Assembly (NCBI GenBank): GCA_902773305.1
Contig: CACYEB010000146.1
Coordinates: 1-7,359, forward strand
Reading direction: 5' to 3'
DNA length: 7,359 nucleotides
From: an uncultured Bacteroidia bacterium
GTDB taxonomy: Bacteria > Bacteroidota > Bacteroidia > Bacteroidales > UBA932
Position 1 is the first letter of the stretch. Every line of letters begins with the position of its first letter. Under the pieces are notes generated by a model. That model saw nothing but the letters and a program-made list of their open reading frames with translations, was not told where the DNA came from and searched no databases. Positions 1-6,983 of this stretch are shown here, one piece after another. The translations under genes and the position numbers were made by a program.

Positions 1-214
1 CGAAAAGAAGGAACTCATGAAGAAACTGGACGAGTTCCGCGGAGACCGCGACACCATGGAAGAAGTATTCGAGAACAAGGAGCAGATCGAAATCTCCAAG
101 TACTACGAGCGTCAGCCCAAACCGGACCTGACCGCCATCGCCGAATTCGAAAACGGAGACCTGTTCTACCGCAAGGCCCAGAACGAAAATCCCATCGACA
201 TCAACGGAGAGTAA
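1..214 (+). CDS. rpoZ: RNA polymerase omega/Rpb6-like subunit, C-terminal part
   Basis: The reading frame is open from the left edge (first full codon at 2), so the ATG at 17 is an internal methionine and the true start lies outside the window. Seventy C-terminal residues are visible, rich in charged residues, with the segment MEEVFENKEQIEIS followed by KYYERQPKPDL. From memory this matches the C-terminal half of the ~110-residue Bacteroidota omega (Rpb6-type) subunit, where an EEVFENREQIEIS-like stretch and a YYEK.PKP motif are characteristic. Omega binds the beta-prime subunit and helps assemble or stabilise RNA polymerase. The stop codon is 4 bases before recN, and I recall that omega-type genes often lie near recN in Bacteroidota. 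The catalytic context is not visible here, and the identification rests on a remembered motif rather than a search. A different small conserved protein is the main alternative. Confidence 0.68.
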   Translation, partial: EKKELMKKLDEFRGDRDTMEEVFENKEQIEISKYYERQPKPDLTAIAEFENGDLFYRKAQNENPIDINGE

Positions 215-218
215 GGCT

Positions 219-1865
219 ATGCTTTACAGTCTCTCCGTCAGCAATTACATTCTGATCGGCTCTCTGGAAACCTGTTTTCCGGAGGGCCTCATCATTATAA
301 GCGGAGAGACCGGCGCCGGAAAATCCATCCTGCTGGGGGCGCTGTCCCTGGTGCTGGGCGCCAAGGCCGATGCCTCCATGGTGGGGCCGGCCGGCGAGAA
401 TTGCGTGGTAGAGGCCGAGTTCGGCATGGACGAGGCCGTGCGCCGCATCCTGGCCGATGCCGACCTTCCCTGCGAAGACGACCGCCTGGTGCTTCGCCGC
501 ACCGTAGGCCGCAGCGGACGCTCCCGCAGCTTCGCCAACGACGAGCCGGTGAGCGTGAACGTGCTGCAGGAATTGTCGGCCTGCCTGGTCGATATCCATT
601 CGCAGCACCAGACCCTGCTCCTGCAGGACGCCCGCTTCCGGATGGAGGCCCTGGACCTGCATGCGGGTTGCACGCAGCTGCGCGAAGCCTGCGCCGAAGC
701 CTGGAACCAGGTACTTCTCAACCGGCGCAACCTGGCCGAGCTGGAAGAACGGCTGGCAGCCGCCCGGGATCAGCAGGAATACAACCAGAGCCGCTGGCAG
801 CGCCTGGAAGAGGCCAAGCTGGTGGCCGGAGAACTGGAAAGCCTGGAGGCCGAGCAAAAGCAGCTGGCCCACGCCGAGGAAATCCGCGAGACGCTGTGCG
901 CCGCCGCCGCCCTGCTCTCCCCCACCGACGATTCCCAGCCCGCTCCGGCCCTGCAGCTGCGGGAAAGCGCCAAGCTCCTGGAGAAGGCGGCCCGCTTCAT
1001 CCCGGACATGCAGGGACTCTCCGAACGGCTCACATCGGCCCGGCTGGAGGTGGAAGACATTGCCGCCGAGGTAGATACGGCATCGGCCCGCATGGACGTA
1101 TCCCCGGACCGGCTTCAGCAGGTGGAGGACCGCCTGTCGCTGCTGTACGGCCTGTTCCAGAAATACGGCGCCCCTTCGGTGGAAGAACTGATCGCCGAGC
1201 GCGACCGGCTCTCCGGACTGGTGCTGGACGCGACGGCCCTGGTGACCGGCGTAGAAGAAGCCCGGAAGGCCCAGGAGGCCTCCGAGAAAGCCCACGAAGA
1301 CCTGTGCGGACAACTGCATGCCAAGCGGCTGGCCGGCTCCAAGCCTTTCGCAGCCTCGGTAGAGACGCTGCTGCACGGCCTGGACCTGGACCGCGCCACG
1401 TTCGAAGTGGTGCTGGAAGACGCCGTGCCCGGCGCAAACGGACGGGACGCCGTACATTTCCTCTTTTCATCCACCGGACAGATCAAGGCCGACGTAGCCA
1501 AGGCGGCTTCGGGCGGTGAACTGTCCCGTATTATGCTCAGTATCAAGGCCGAAATGGCACGGTTCAAGCACATGCCCACCCTGGTGTTCGACGAAATTGA
1601 CAGCGGGGTTTCGGGCGGAACGGCCGACAAAATGGGCCGCCTGGTGTGCGAAATGGGCCGCAGCATGCAGGTCTTTGCCATTACCCATCTGCCCCAGGTG
1701 GCAGCCAAGGGAAACGCACACTACCTGGTATCCAAGGCATCGGGCAGCACCACCGTCACTCAGCTGGACGGCGAAGGCCGCGTGCAGGAACTGGCCCGGA
1801 TGCTCTCCGGATCTACCATCACGCCCGAAGCCATCGCCAATGCCAAGGCTCTCCTGAAAGCCTAG
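219..1865 (+). CDS. recN: DNA repair protein RecN (SMC-like ATPase)
   Basis: This 548-residue protein has the usual RecN length (about 550). RecN is a cytoplasmic SMC-family ATPase that acts early at DNA double-strand breaks, bridging DNA ends and supporting RecA-dependent recombination. The N-terminal ATPase half carries the Walker A loop GETGAGKS (residues 29-36) and a DIHSQHQ Q-loop-like segment (125-131). Two charged helical stretches (roughly 150-225 and 290-370) form the short coiled-coil arms. The C-terminal half has the ABC signature SGGELS (431-436), Walker B TLVFDEIDSG with D458/E459, and the switch histidine H490 in THLPQ. All catalytic elements are present, so the protein should be active. 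The ATG at 219 is 4 bases after the preceding stop and gives the standard MLxSLxxxNY N-terminus. No LexA-type operator is visible directly upstream; expression probably comes from a promoter outside the window. Confidence 0.97.
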   Translation: MLYSLSVSNYILIGSLETCFPEGLIIISGETGAGKSILLGALSLVLGAKADASMVGPAGENCVVEAEFGMDEAVRRILADADLPCEDDRLVLRRTVGRSGRSRSFANDEPVSVNVLQELSACLVDIHSQHQTLLLQDARFRMEALDLHAGCTQLREACAEAWNQVLLNRRNLAELEERLAAARDQQEYNQSRWQRLEEAKLVAGELESLEAEQKQLAHAEEIRETLCAAAALLSPTDDSQPAPALQLRESAKLLEKAARFIPDMQGLSERLTSARLEVEDIAAEVDTASARMDVSPDRLQQVEDRLSLLYGLFQKYGAPSVEELIAERDRLSGLVLDATALVTGVEEARKAQEASEKAHEDLCGQLHAKRLAGSKPFAASVETLLHGLDLDRATFEVVLEDAVPGANGRDAVHFLFSSTGQIKADVAKAASGGELSRIMLSIKAEMARFKHMPTLVFDEIDSGVSGGTADKMGRLVCEMGRSMQVFAITHLPQVAAKGNAHYLVSKASGSTTVTQLDGEGRVQELARMLSGSTITPEAIANAKALLKA

Positions 1866-1869
1866 TGCC

Positions 1870-2322
1870 ATGGTCCGTTCCAAACATCCCATCACCACTC
1901 CGGACGAACTTCGCTCCCAACTGCGCCGTCACGGCCTCAGGGCCACGAAGCAACGGATGGCCGTGCACGAGGTGATGATGGAGCTGGAGCATGCATCGGC
2001 CGACATGGTGCAGGAGAAGCTGGCCGAGCGAGGGGCTAAGGTTACTGTGGCATCCGTTTATAACATCCTGTCCCAGATGGCCGATTACCGCATTTACAGC
2101 CGCCGGATGTCGGCCACCAACAAGATGTTCTTCGACATCGTTGCCTCCCGGCACATCCACCTGTACGACCGCGAGAACCATACGTACCGCAATCTGCAGG
2201 ACGAAGAACTCTCTACCCTGGTAGCCGCGCACCTGAAACGGCGCAAATTCAAGGGATATACCATAGAAGATATCGATATTCAGCTTATCGCTAAACCCAC
2301 ACGCAAAAACAAGAAGATATGA
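1870..2322 (+). CDS. Fur-family metalloregulator without cysteines
   Basis: This 150-residue protein fits Fur/PerR-type repressors, DNA-binding proteins that sense a metal or peroxide. The N-terminal winged helix shows LRRHGLRATKQRMAV (18-32), the ligand-bearing helix start HASADMV (41-47) and the recognition helix VTVASVYNILSQM (58-70). The dimerisation domain carries FFDIVASRHIHLYD (87-100). Compared with Bacillus PerR, the regulatory-metal ligands H37, D85, H91 and H93 have likely counterparts H41, D89, H95 and H97, but D104 is replaced by N108. No cysteine occurs anywhere, so the structural CxxC zinc pairs of classical Fur/PerR are absent. It starts 4 bases after recN and its stop overlaps the next start codon, so co-transcription is likely. 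The family assignment is secure. Whether it senses iron, manganese, peroxide or nothing metallic is open, so no Fur/PerR/Zur symbol is given. Confidence 0.9.
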   Translation: MVRSKHPITTPDELRSQLRRHGLRATKQRMAVHEVMMELEHASADMVQEKLAERGAKVTVASVYNILSQMADYRIYSRRMSATNKMFFDIVASRHIHLYDRENHTYRNLQDEELSTLVAAHLKRRKFKGYTIEDIDIQLIAKPTRKNKKI

Positions 2323-3008
2323 AAAAACTGATACTTTTCATCTGCTGCATCATTGCGGCCGTGTCCTGCAATCTGAACGGCTCGTACTATGCCGAGAATG
2401 TTGCCGAGATTGTCACCATCCAGAGCGGCAAACTGGTCCGGGACAATGGCAATGCCCTTACCGTGGTCCAGGAATCCGGAGTCACGGTCGCTTCCCTGAA
2501 CGAGGGAGAGCGTTATTATCTGATTTTCGATATCCTGAAACAGTATTATGACGAGCAGGGATATGCCGTGAATGAGATTCGCCTGAAGAGTGCAACTCCG
2601 GTAGAGATTATTGTGCCTGCTATGGCTTCGGAAAGCGAGGAGATTACGGCCTGCGATCCGGTGCTGTTTGATTTCAACTGGCTTGGACCGAAGTTCCTGG
2701 ATATGGGGCTGGTCATCTACACCGACCCCAAGAGCAACTGCGCGCACAACTTGTTTGCCCGTTACTCCCTGGACGAGACCGGCAGTGTCCTGACTCTTTA
2801 CCTGTACCACGACGGGAACAATGAGAATCCCGCTTATATGGCCGAGAAGGATCTGGTTACCAAGGGGCGCATCATCAGTATTCCGATGGACCGGTGGGAG
2901 AATCTGAAGGAGCTGCGGCTCAGCTGCGACCGGCTCACCTGGGATGGCGAGAGCGGGTGTTATAAGGTGACCCGGATTACGTCTTCGACGGCGGGGAATG
3001 TGGAGTAG
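2319..3008 (+). CDS. NigD-like lipoprotein
   Basis: This 229-residue protein begins with a lipoprotein signal peptide: MKK, a hydrophobic run LILFICCIIAAV, and a lipobox AVSC with the acylated cysteine at residue 17. The mature part looks all-beta. An N-terminal segment (about 28-100) reads like the OB-like NigD N-terminal domain, ending in YLIFDILKQ and EIRLKSATPVEI. The C-terminal part starts at DPV (113-115) and contains LTLYLYHDGNNENP (158-171), resembling the LxLRHNANxD pattern that I recall from NigD-like C-terminal domains. NigD-like proteins are common Bacteroidales envelope lipoproteins of unknown biochemical role, named after a bacteriocin-region gene. No acidic lipoprotein export signal follows Cys17 (it reads NLNGS), so periplasmic rather than surface location is possible. 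The ATG overlaps the regulator stop as ATGA, suggesting translational coupling. The family call is from remembered pattern only; 'hypothetical lipoprotein' is the safe fallback. Confidence 0.8.
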   Translation: MKKLILFICCIIAAVSCNLNGSYYAENVAEIVTIQSGKLVRDNGNALTVVQESGVTVASLNEGERYYLIFDILKQYYDEQGYAVNEIRLKSATPVEIIVPAMASESEEITACDPVLFDFNWLGPKFLDMGLVIYTDPKSNCAHNLFARYSLDETGSVLTLYLYHDGNNENPAYMAEKDLVTKGRIISIPMDRWENLKELRLSCDRLTWDGESGCYKVTRITSSTAGNVE

Positions 3009-3020
3009 AAGGATAGAACT

Positions 3021-3076
3021 TACAGAGCATATAGCGTCGCAGGTCAGCTGTTTTTTGCAGGCCTGCGACGTTTTGA
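3021..3076. repeat. Left copy of a ~55-base direct repeat containing a hairpin
   Basis: This 56-base segment recurs at 7005-7058, on the other side of the large lipoprotein gene. The copies share the 5' lead TACAGAGCATA, both hairpin arms and the trailing TTTTGA. They differ by one substitution (T versus C in GCATAyAGCG) and a small change in the loop (CTGTTTTTTGC versus CCTTTTTGC). The shared sequence extends beyond what a simple terminator stem needs, which suggests a dispersed intergenic element or a local duplication. Confidence 0.9.
3035..3074 (+). terminator. Rho-independent-type terminator after the lipoprotein gene
   Basis: The arms CGTCGCAGG (3035-3043) and CCTGCGACG (3062-3070) pair perfectly over 9 bases. 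One T-G and one C-G pair extend the stem inward, and it is followed by TTTT at 3071-3074. It lies 26 bases after the stop at 3008 and would end the rpoZ-recN-regulator-lipoprotein transcript. The T run is short, so efficiency is uncertain. Confidence 0.75.
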
Positions 3077-3089
3077 TTATTTCTTTTTG

Positions 3090-3097
3090 TATCTTTG
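3090..3097 (+). promoter_or_regulatory. Bacteroides-type -7 promoter box for the M64 lipoprotein
   Basis: TATCTTTG matches the Bacteroidota primary-sigma -7 consensus TAnnTTTG exactly and lies 85 bases before the ATG at 3183. The -33 element is poor: the position expected for TTTG holds CGAC, and the nearest TTTG (3072-3075) is only 14 bases upstream and belongs to the terminator tail. A second, 7-of-8 match (TATAATTG, 3155-3162) nearer the gene is an alternative start site. Confidence 0.5.
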
Positions 3098-3101
3098 TCA
3101 A

Positions 3102-3155
3102 TGTCACCGCAAGGTGATGCACATAATTAATAGCGCTTGCACTGGCTCACGCTAT
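3102..3155 (+). promoter_or_regulatory. Structured 5' leader with two small hairpins
   Basis: Just downstream of the -7 box, TCACC (3104-3108) and GGTGA (3113-3117) enclose the loop GCAA, a GNRA tetraloop, with two possible G-U pairs extending the stem. A second inverted repeat, ATAGCG (3130-3135) with CGCTAT (3150-3155), follows. If transcription starts near 3102-3105, the first hairpin would sit at or next to the 5' end of the mRNA. A role in mRNA stability or translation is inference; the second stem is short enough to be chance. Confidence 0.35.
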
Positions 3156-3182
3156 ATAATTGGCAACCTGACACGACCACAT

Positions 3183-6100
3183 ATGAAAAATACAATCTCC
3201 AAATGGCTTCTCGCCTTTGCAATGTTTGCGGTATTCTGCGGCTGCACGGAAAAAGAAAAAGATATTGAAGTCGGATTTCCCAAGCTGGAAAAGTTCTGCA
3301 GCGAGATGAACGCCAACATCTCATCCCTGAGAACGATTGTCACCAGCATCAAGGAAGGTGATTATATCACATCGGTCAACCCCATTGAACATGGCGGGAA
3401 AGTTGTAGGATACACCATTTCCTTTATCAAGAATAATCCAATTACCATTTATCATAGGCAAGACAAGACGGGTGGCAAAGACGCCCACACGCCCGTAATC
3501 GGTGTGAAGCAGGACACAGACGGCATCTGGTACTGGACCCTTGACGGAAACTGGCTGCCGGGCGCCAACAACCATAAGAACACGGTCGCGGGAGCCGATG
3601 GGAAGGATGGTGTTACTCCGCAGCTGAAGATTGAGGGCGGCTATTGGCACGTATCACCGGACAATGGAAAGACCTGGAATCAATTGGGTAAGGCAACCAG
3701 TTCTGACGGAAAGGATAGAGAGGAAAGTGATTCTATGTTTCAAAGCGTGATGGTGACAGACACGGAGATTACATTTGTGACTGCAGACGGGCAGACATTT
3801 GTGGTGAAGCGTGCTGCCGCACTGTCGATTGAGTTCGATTCCGAGGACCTTGTGGTAATGCCAGTGAATGCTACACGTGATATCCATTATACCATTACTA
3901 CCGGGCTGGACGATATCACCATTGAGGCGATAGGTTCTGGCGACATTAGCGCTGAAGTTGTTAAGAACGGTGCAAAGACCGGTGCCATTCGGGTGAAGAC
4001 CGGTTTAGAGATTAACGAGAATAGTAAGGTGGTGGTGCTGGTTTCCAATGGAAGCCAGGCCATTACGAGAACGTTGATTTTTGAGAAGGAGGCCATTGAT
4101 GTAGAAGAAAACACTACCAAGGTTGTTTCCGATGCCGGCGGCGAAGTCACACTAGAGTTCTTCTCCAATGTTAAATGCCGCGCCATTATTCCGGAGGATG
4201 CGCAGAGTTGGATTAGCGTTGTGCCGGAAACCAAGGAGATGACAAGGCAGTTGATTACGCTGGCAGTAGAAAAAAACACGGGGGCAACGCGTAGTGTAAC
4301 TGTTACAGTGCAAAGTTATGACGAGACTCTTTTTCTTCAATATGAAATAGAACAACCCGCTAGTCGCGATTATCAACTTGCCATTGAACGCGAAGCCCTT
4401 GTTGAGTTCTACTATGCATTAGATGGGGATAATTGGTATCACAACGAGAATTGGTGTTCTGATAAGCCAGTCAAAGAGTGGTACGGAGTTAATTATGGAG
4501 GAAATAATGGTCTTGCTCATTATGAGTCCGATTATGTGGAATCACTATATCTTTATGATAATAACTTGAAGGGGCAAATCCCGGATTCATTTTATAATTT
4601 AACCAACCTCAGACAGGTTTCACTCCCGTATAATGATATTGGCGGCGTTTTTTCATCAAAAATAGCCCAACTAAAAGATTTACGAGTTTTAGATTTACGT
4701 AACAATCATATATACGGAGATGATCTTTCTTGGGTGGGGACATTATCTGAGTTGACACATTTAGGGCTCCTGCTTAATCCAATAAAAAGTATCTCACGTG
4801 AGATTGGGAATCTAAAAAAACTTCAAATATTAAGCATTTCTCCTTTGTCAGGTATTATTCCGCCCGAGATTGGGGGGTTAATTAATCTTCAAGATCTAGC
4901 TATCATTGGCGAAAACCGAGATTGGGGAAAGATTGAAGGCGGGATACCTGAAGAGATTGGCTCTTTAGATAATCTGATAGTTTTAAATATCAGCTCCTTA
5001 AATATAGAAGGTTGCATACCGAAATCACTTGGGAACCTCACCAAGCTCATTGACCTATTTTTATCTAATAACAATCTCGAAGGGGACCTTCCAAAAGAAC
5101 TTGGAAACTTGACTAATTTGCATCTTTTAAATGTTACAGATAATCGATTAAGCGGACAAATCCCCCCTGAACTTGGGAGAATGCCGCTAATTGACGTTCA
5201 ATTGCAAAAGAATCATTTTAGCGGCACTCTACCGTCGGAATTATCTTCTTGGATGGATAATATAGTGGAAAAAACCGGTTTTGGTTTTCGTATATGGGAT
5301 AACAACTGGTTTGGACCAATTCCAGAGTCTTGGCAGAGGCACCCGATGTGGAAGTATCTGTGGCATCACATATTGTCATCCGGAAGCTTTGATTCCCGTA
5401 ACGTTTTTATACCAGGGCCCGATTTAAACGCAACCGATATCAGTGGCGAGGTAATAGATGGTGAAACTCTTTATGGGCAACACCAATTCACTCTGTTATT
5501 TGAGTACAATCCCATTTATGAGGATTTTCTGTCGATAAACTTTGTGGAGGATTTATGCAAACAACATAGCAATTTAGATTTGGCTATAGTTGTGTATGGC
5601 GATTTGACAGAAGAAGAGGCGGCTTTGTTAAAACAGGCTCATCCCGAAATGCTTATTCTTCCATCTTCAGAGAATAACTCCATTAATGGTATCTCCATAT
5701 TACGGTACCCCGCCACTTGTTGGGATTATCAGTCTTCCGCTTTTAATAAAGTAACTATTGTTGATTCAAATGGCGTTGTCGCGTATTCTACTGTTTCTGA
5801 TAGTTTTATGCTACACAATCTTGTCTGTGAATTTATTAATACGCAAAAAATGCAAAATTGGGAGAAGGATCTATCACGATATTTTAATGAGGTTGAAGGG
5901 AATAATCCTGACAACCTGTACACATCCACAGATTATTCTTTAGATGGAACCGTCACCCAGATTCAGACATCATCGGCAGGGACTGGGCCCAATATTATTG
6001 TAATGGGAGATGGCTTTTCCGATCGACAGATTGCCAGTGGTCTCTATGATTCAATTATGCAGAAAGGTGTCGAGGCCTTATTCCGTGAAGAGCCCTTTGC

Positions 6101-6935
6101 CAGTTATAAGGATTATTTCAATATTTATTGTGTAAAAGTCATTTCTCGAAACGAGGGATATGAAGATGGTGGAAGCACAGCACTTTCTACGTATTTTGGA
6201 AACGGGGCCACAGTAGGGGGAAATAATGCCAGGGTTATTTCCTATGGTTTAAAAGCTGTGTCAGAGGAAGAAATGGATGATTGCCTGTTCCTTGTTATGA
6301 TGAATAAAGATGCATATGGCGGGACCTGCTATATGTATGATTCACCAAACGGCGACTACGGCCGCGGTCTGTCCATCGCATACTTCCCCACCAGCAGCGA
6401 CACAGACACATTCAACGGCCTGGTATCCCACGAGGCTGTCGGGCATGGCTTCGCCAAATTGGCCGATGAGTATTCATACGAGTATATGGGCGCCGTGCCT
6501 TCCGACGCGGTTAGTTATGCAAGGGAGCAGGAAGCCTGGGGATGGAATAAGAATGTCGATTTCACCGGCGACCCGTCCGAGGTAAAATGGGCCCAGTTCA
6601 TCGCAGACTCTCGCTACTCGGCAGAAAAAATCGGCACCTACGAGGGCGCATACACCTACTGGACAGGAGCCTGGAGGCCTACCGAAAACAGCATTATGCG
6701 CTACGATACCGATGGCTTCTACGCCCCTTCACGGTATGCCATCTGGTATCGCATAGGTAAACTGGTCTACGGCGAATCCTGGAAAGGAAGCTATGAGGAC
6801 TTTGTGGCCTTCGACACCGCCAACCGCACTCAAGCCGCCTTACAGCGCCGCCAGAGACGGAACTATGTAGAAAAACAACTGCCGCCGCTTGCTCCACCCG
6901 TGATCGTAGGGCACTCCTGGCGGGATGCTATATAG
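3183..6935 (+). CDS. Multidomain LRR lipoprotein with C-terminal M64 (IgA-peptidase family) metalloprotease
   Basis: The 1250-residue product starts at ATG 3183, because MKNTISKWLL there gives a clean lipoprotein signal with lipobox FCGC (Cys21); an upstream TTG at 3087 would overlap the promoter box. TEKEKD after Cys21 is acidic and compatible with surface export. Domains in order: DUF4988-like stalk (about 30-213) with a short coiled-coil-like start, HTPVIGV (102-108) and collagen-like GADGKDG (137-143); Ig-like strand-rich region (214-304); BACON-like domain (305-393); an LRR N-terminal cap with DGDNWYHNENW (about 394-451); plant-type LRRs (452-723); a thioredoxin-fold-like domain lacking CxxC (753-886); and a peptidase M64 domain (about 890-1250) with IIVMGDGF (938-945) and the zinc motif HEAVGHGFAKLADEY (1083-1097). 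M64 enzymes are zinc endopeptidases, the founding member cleaving IgA; the substrate here is unknown. No secretion CTD follows. A second in-frame TAG follows the stop. The gene is flanked by the repeated hairpin and shows an internal GC shift. Confidence 0.9.
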   Translation: MKNTISKWLLAFAMFAVFCGCTEKEKDIEVGFPKLEKFCSEMNANISSLRTIVTSIKEGDYITSVNPIEHGGKVVGYTISFIKNNPITIYHRQDKTGGKDAHTPVIGVKQDTDGIWYWTLDGNWLPGANNHKNTVAGADGKDGVTPQLKIEGGYWHVSPDNGKTWNQLGKATSSDGKDREESDSMFQSVMVTDTEITFVTADGQTFVVKRAAALSIEFDSEDLVVMPVNATRDIHYTITTGLDDITIEAIGSGDISAEVVKNGAKTGAIRVKTGLEINENSKVVVLVSNGSQAITRTLIFEKEAIDVEENTTKVVSDAGGEVTLEFFSNVKCRAIIPEDAQSWISVVPETKEMTRQLITLAVEKNTGATRSVTVTVQSYDETLFLQYEIEQPASRDYQLAIEREALVEFYYALDGDNWYHNENWCSDKPVKEWYGVNYGGNNGLAHYESDYVESLYLYDNNLKGQIPDSFYNLTNLRQVSLPYNDIGGVFSSKIAQLKDLRVLDLRNNHIYGDDLSWVGTLSELTHLGLLLNPIKSISREIGNLKKLQILSISPLSGIIPPEIGGLINLQDLAIIGENRDWGKIEGGIPEEIGSLDNLIVLNISSLNIEGCIPKSLGNLTKLIDLFLSNNNLEGDLPKELGNLTNLHLLNVTDNRLSGQIPPELGRMPLIDVQLQKNHFSGTLPSELSSWMDNIVEKTGFGFRIWDNNWFGPIPESWQRHPMWKYLWHHILSSGSFDSRNVFIPGPDLNATDISGEVIDGETLYGQHQFTLLFEYNPIYEDFLSINFVEDLCKQHSNLDLAIVVYGDLTEEEAALLKQAHPEMLILPSSENNSINGISILRYPATCWDYQSSAFNKVTIVDSNGVVAYSTVSDSFMLHNLVCEFINTQKMQNWEKDLSRYFNEVEGNNPDNLYTSTDYSLDGTVTQIQTSSAGTGPNIIVMGDGFSDRQIASGLYDSIMQKGVEALFREEPFASYKDYFNIYCVKVISRNEGYEDGGSTALSTYFGNGATVGGNNARVISYGLKAVSEEEMDDCLFLVMMNKDAYGGTCYMYDSPNGDYGRGLSIAYFPTSSDTDTFNGLVSHEAVGHGFAKLADEYSYEYMGAVPSDAVSYAREQEAWGWNKNVDFTGDPSEVKWAQFIADSRYSAEKIGTYEGAYTYWTGAWRPTENSIMRYDTDGFYAPSRYAIWYRIGKLVYGESWKGSYEDFVAFDTANRTQAALQRRQRRNYVEKQLPPLAPPVIVGHSWRDAI
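4536..5351 (+). repeat. Leucine-rich repeat array (about 10-11 plant-type units)
   Basis: Residues 452-723 of the large lipoprotein repeat the pattern LxxLxLxxNxLxGxIPxxLxxL, the plant-specific LRR type. The clearest units begin at VESLYLYDNNLKGQIP, LIDLFLSNNNLEGDLP and LHLLNVTDNRLSGQIP. Middle units are irregular: one lacks the IP motif (LTHLGLLLNPIKSISREIG), one is shortened (LQILSISPLSGIIP) and one is lengthened (LQDLAIIGENRDWGKIEGGIP). LRR solenoids normally bind protein ligands. The DNA of the array is AT-rich compared with the rest of the window. Confidence 0.9.
5439..5840 (+). other. Thioredoxin-fold-like domain without redox cysteines
   Basis: Residues 753-886 follow the strand/helix order of an AhpC/TSA-TlpA-type domain: ISGEVIDGETLYG, then strand FTLLFEYNP where a WATWCxxC active site would sit, helix FVEDLCKQHSN, strand LDLAIVVYG, a proline-containing RYPATCW segment, and strand VTIVDSNGVVAYS, which resembles the IDxxGxIV strand. 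The active-site CxxC is absent. This is a fold-level inference from pattern, not a clear sequence match. Confidence 0.4.
5991..6890 (+). other. Peptidase M64 catalytic domain within the large lipoprotein
   Basis: Residues about 937-1236 show the hallmarks I associate with the M64 family: the entry strand IIVMGDGF; FASYKDYFNIYCVKV; a glycine-rich region before DDCLFLVMMN; the metal motif HEAVGHGFAKLADEY (H1083, E1084, H1088, with E1096 as possible third ligand or helper); and the C-terminal signature RPTENSIMRY followed by GFYAPSRYAIWYRI. All metal-site residues are present, so activity is plausible. The motif spacing is HExxxH rather than HExxH. Confidence 0.85.
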
Positions 6936-6983
6936 TAGTTCAGAACGTTGAGTAGGCATCCAAGAAAAGACGACTTGTATTTC

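Noticed and set aside
17..214. A complete small gene starting at ATG 17
   Set aside because: The frame continues upstream to the window edge, and the visible sequence matches the C-terminal part of a longer omega-type subunit.
201..1457. Long open frame of 418 codons on the - strand
   Set aside because: It lies fully antisense to recN, whose Walker A, signature and Walker B motifs are intact. Long antisense frames are expected in GC-rich genes, and the translation shows no recognisable domain.
401..1519. Open frame of 372 codons on the + strand in another phase
   Set aside because: The translation is an Arg/Pro/Gly-rich sequence typical of an out-of-frame reading of GC-rich recN.
3021..3076. 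CRISPR array unit
   Set aside because: Only two copies occur, about 4 kb apart, without regular spacers or cas genes.
2280..3122. Open frame of 280 codons on the - strand
   Set aside because: It is antisense to the NigD-like lipoprotein and crosses the terminator. It has no family resemblance, while the + strand frame has a clear lipoprotein signal.
3087..3182. N-terminal extension of the M64 lipoprotein from a TTG at 3087
   Set aside because: It would start inside the -7 box region and place 32 polar residues before a perfect lipoprotein signal peptide that begins at ATG 3183.
3579..3620. True collagen-like repeat or phage-tail-like protein
   Set aside because: Only one GADGKDG stretch exists. 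It fits the known Gly-Asp-Lys-rich loops of DUF4988-type stalks.
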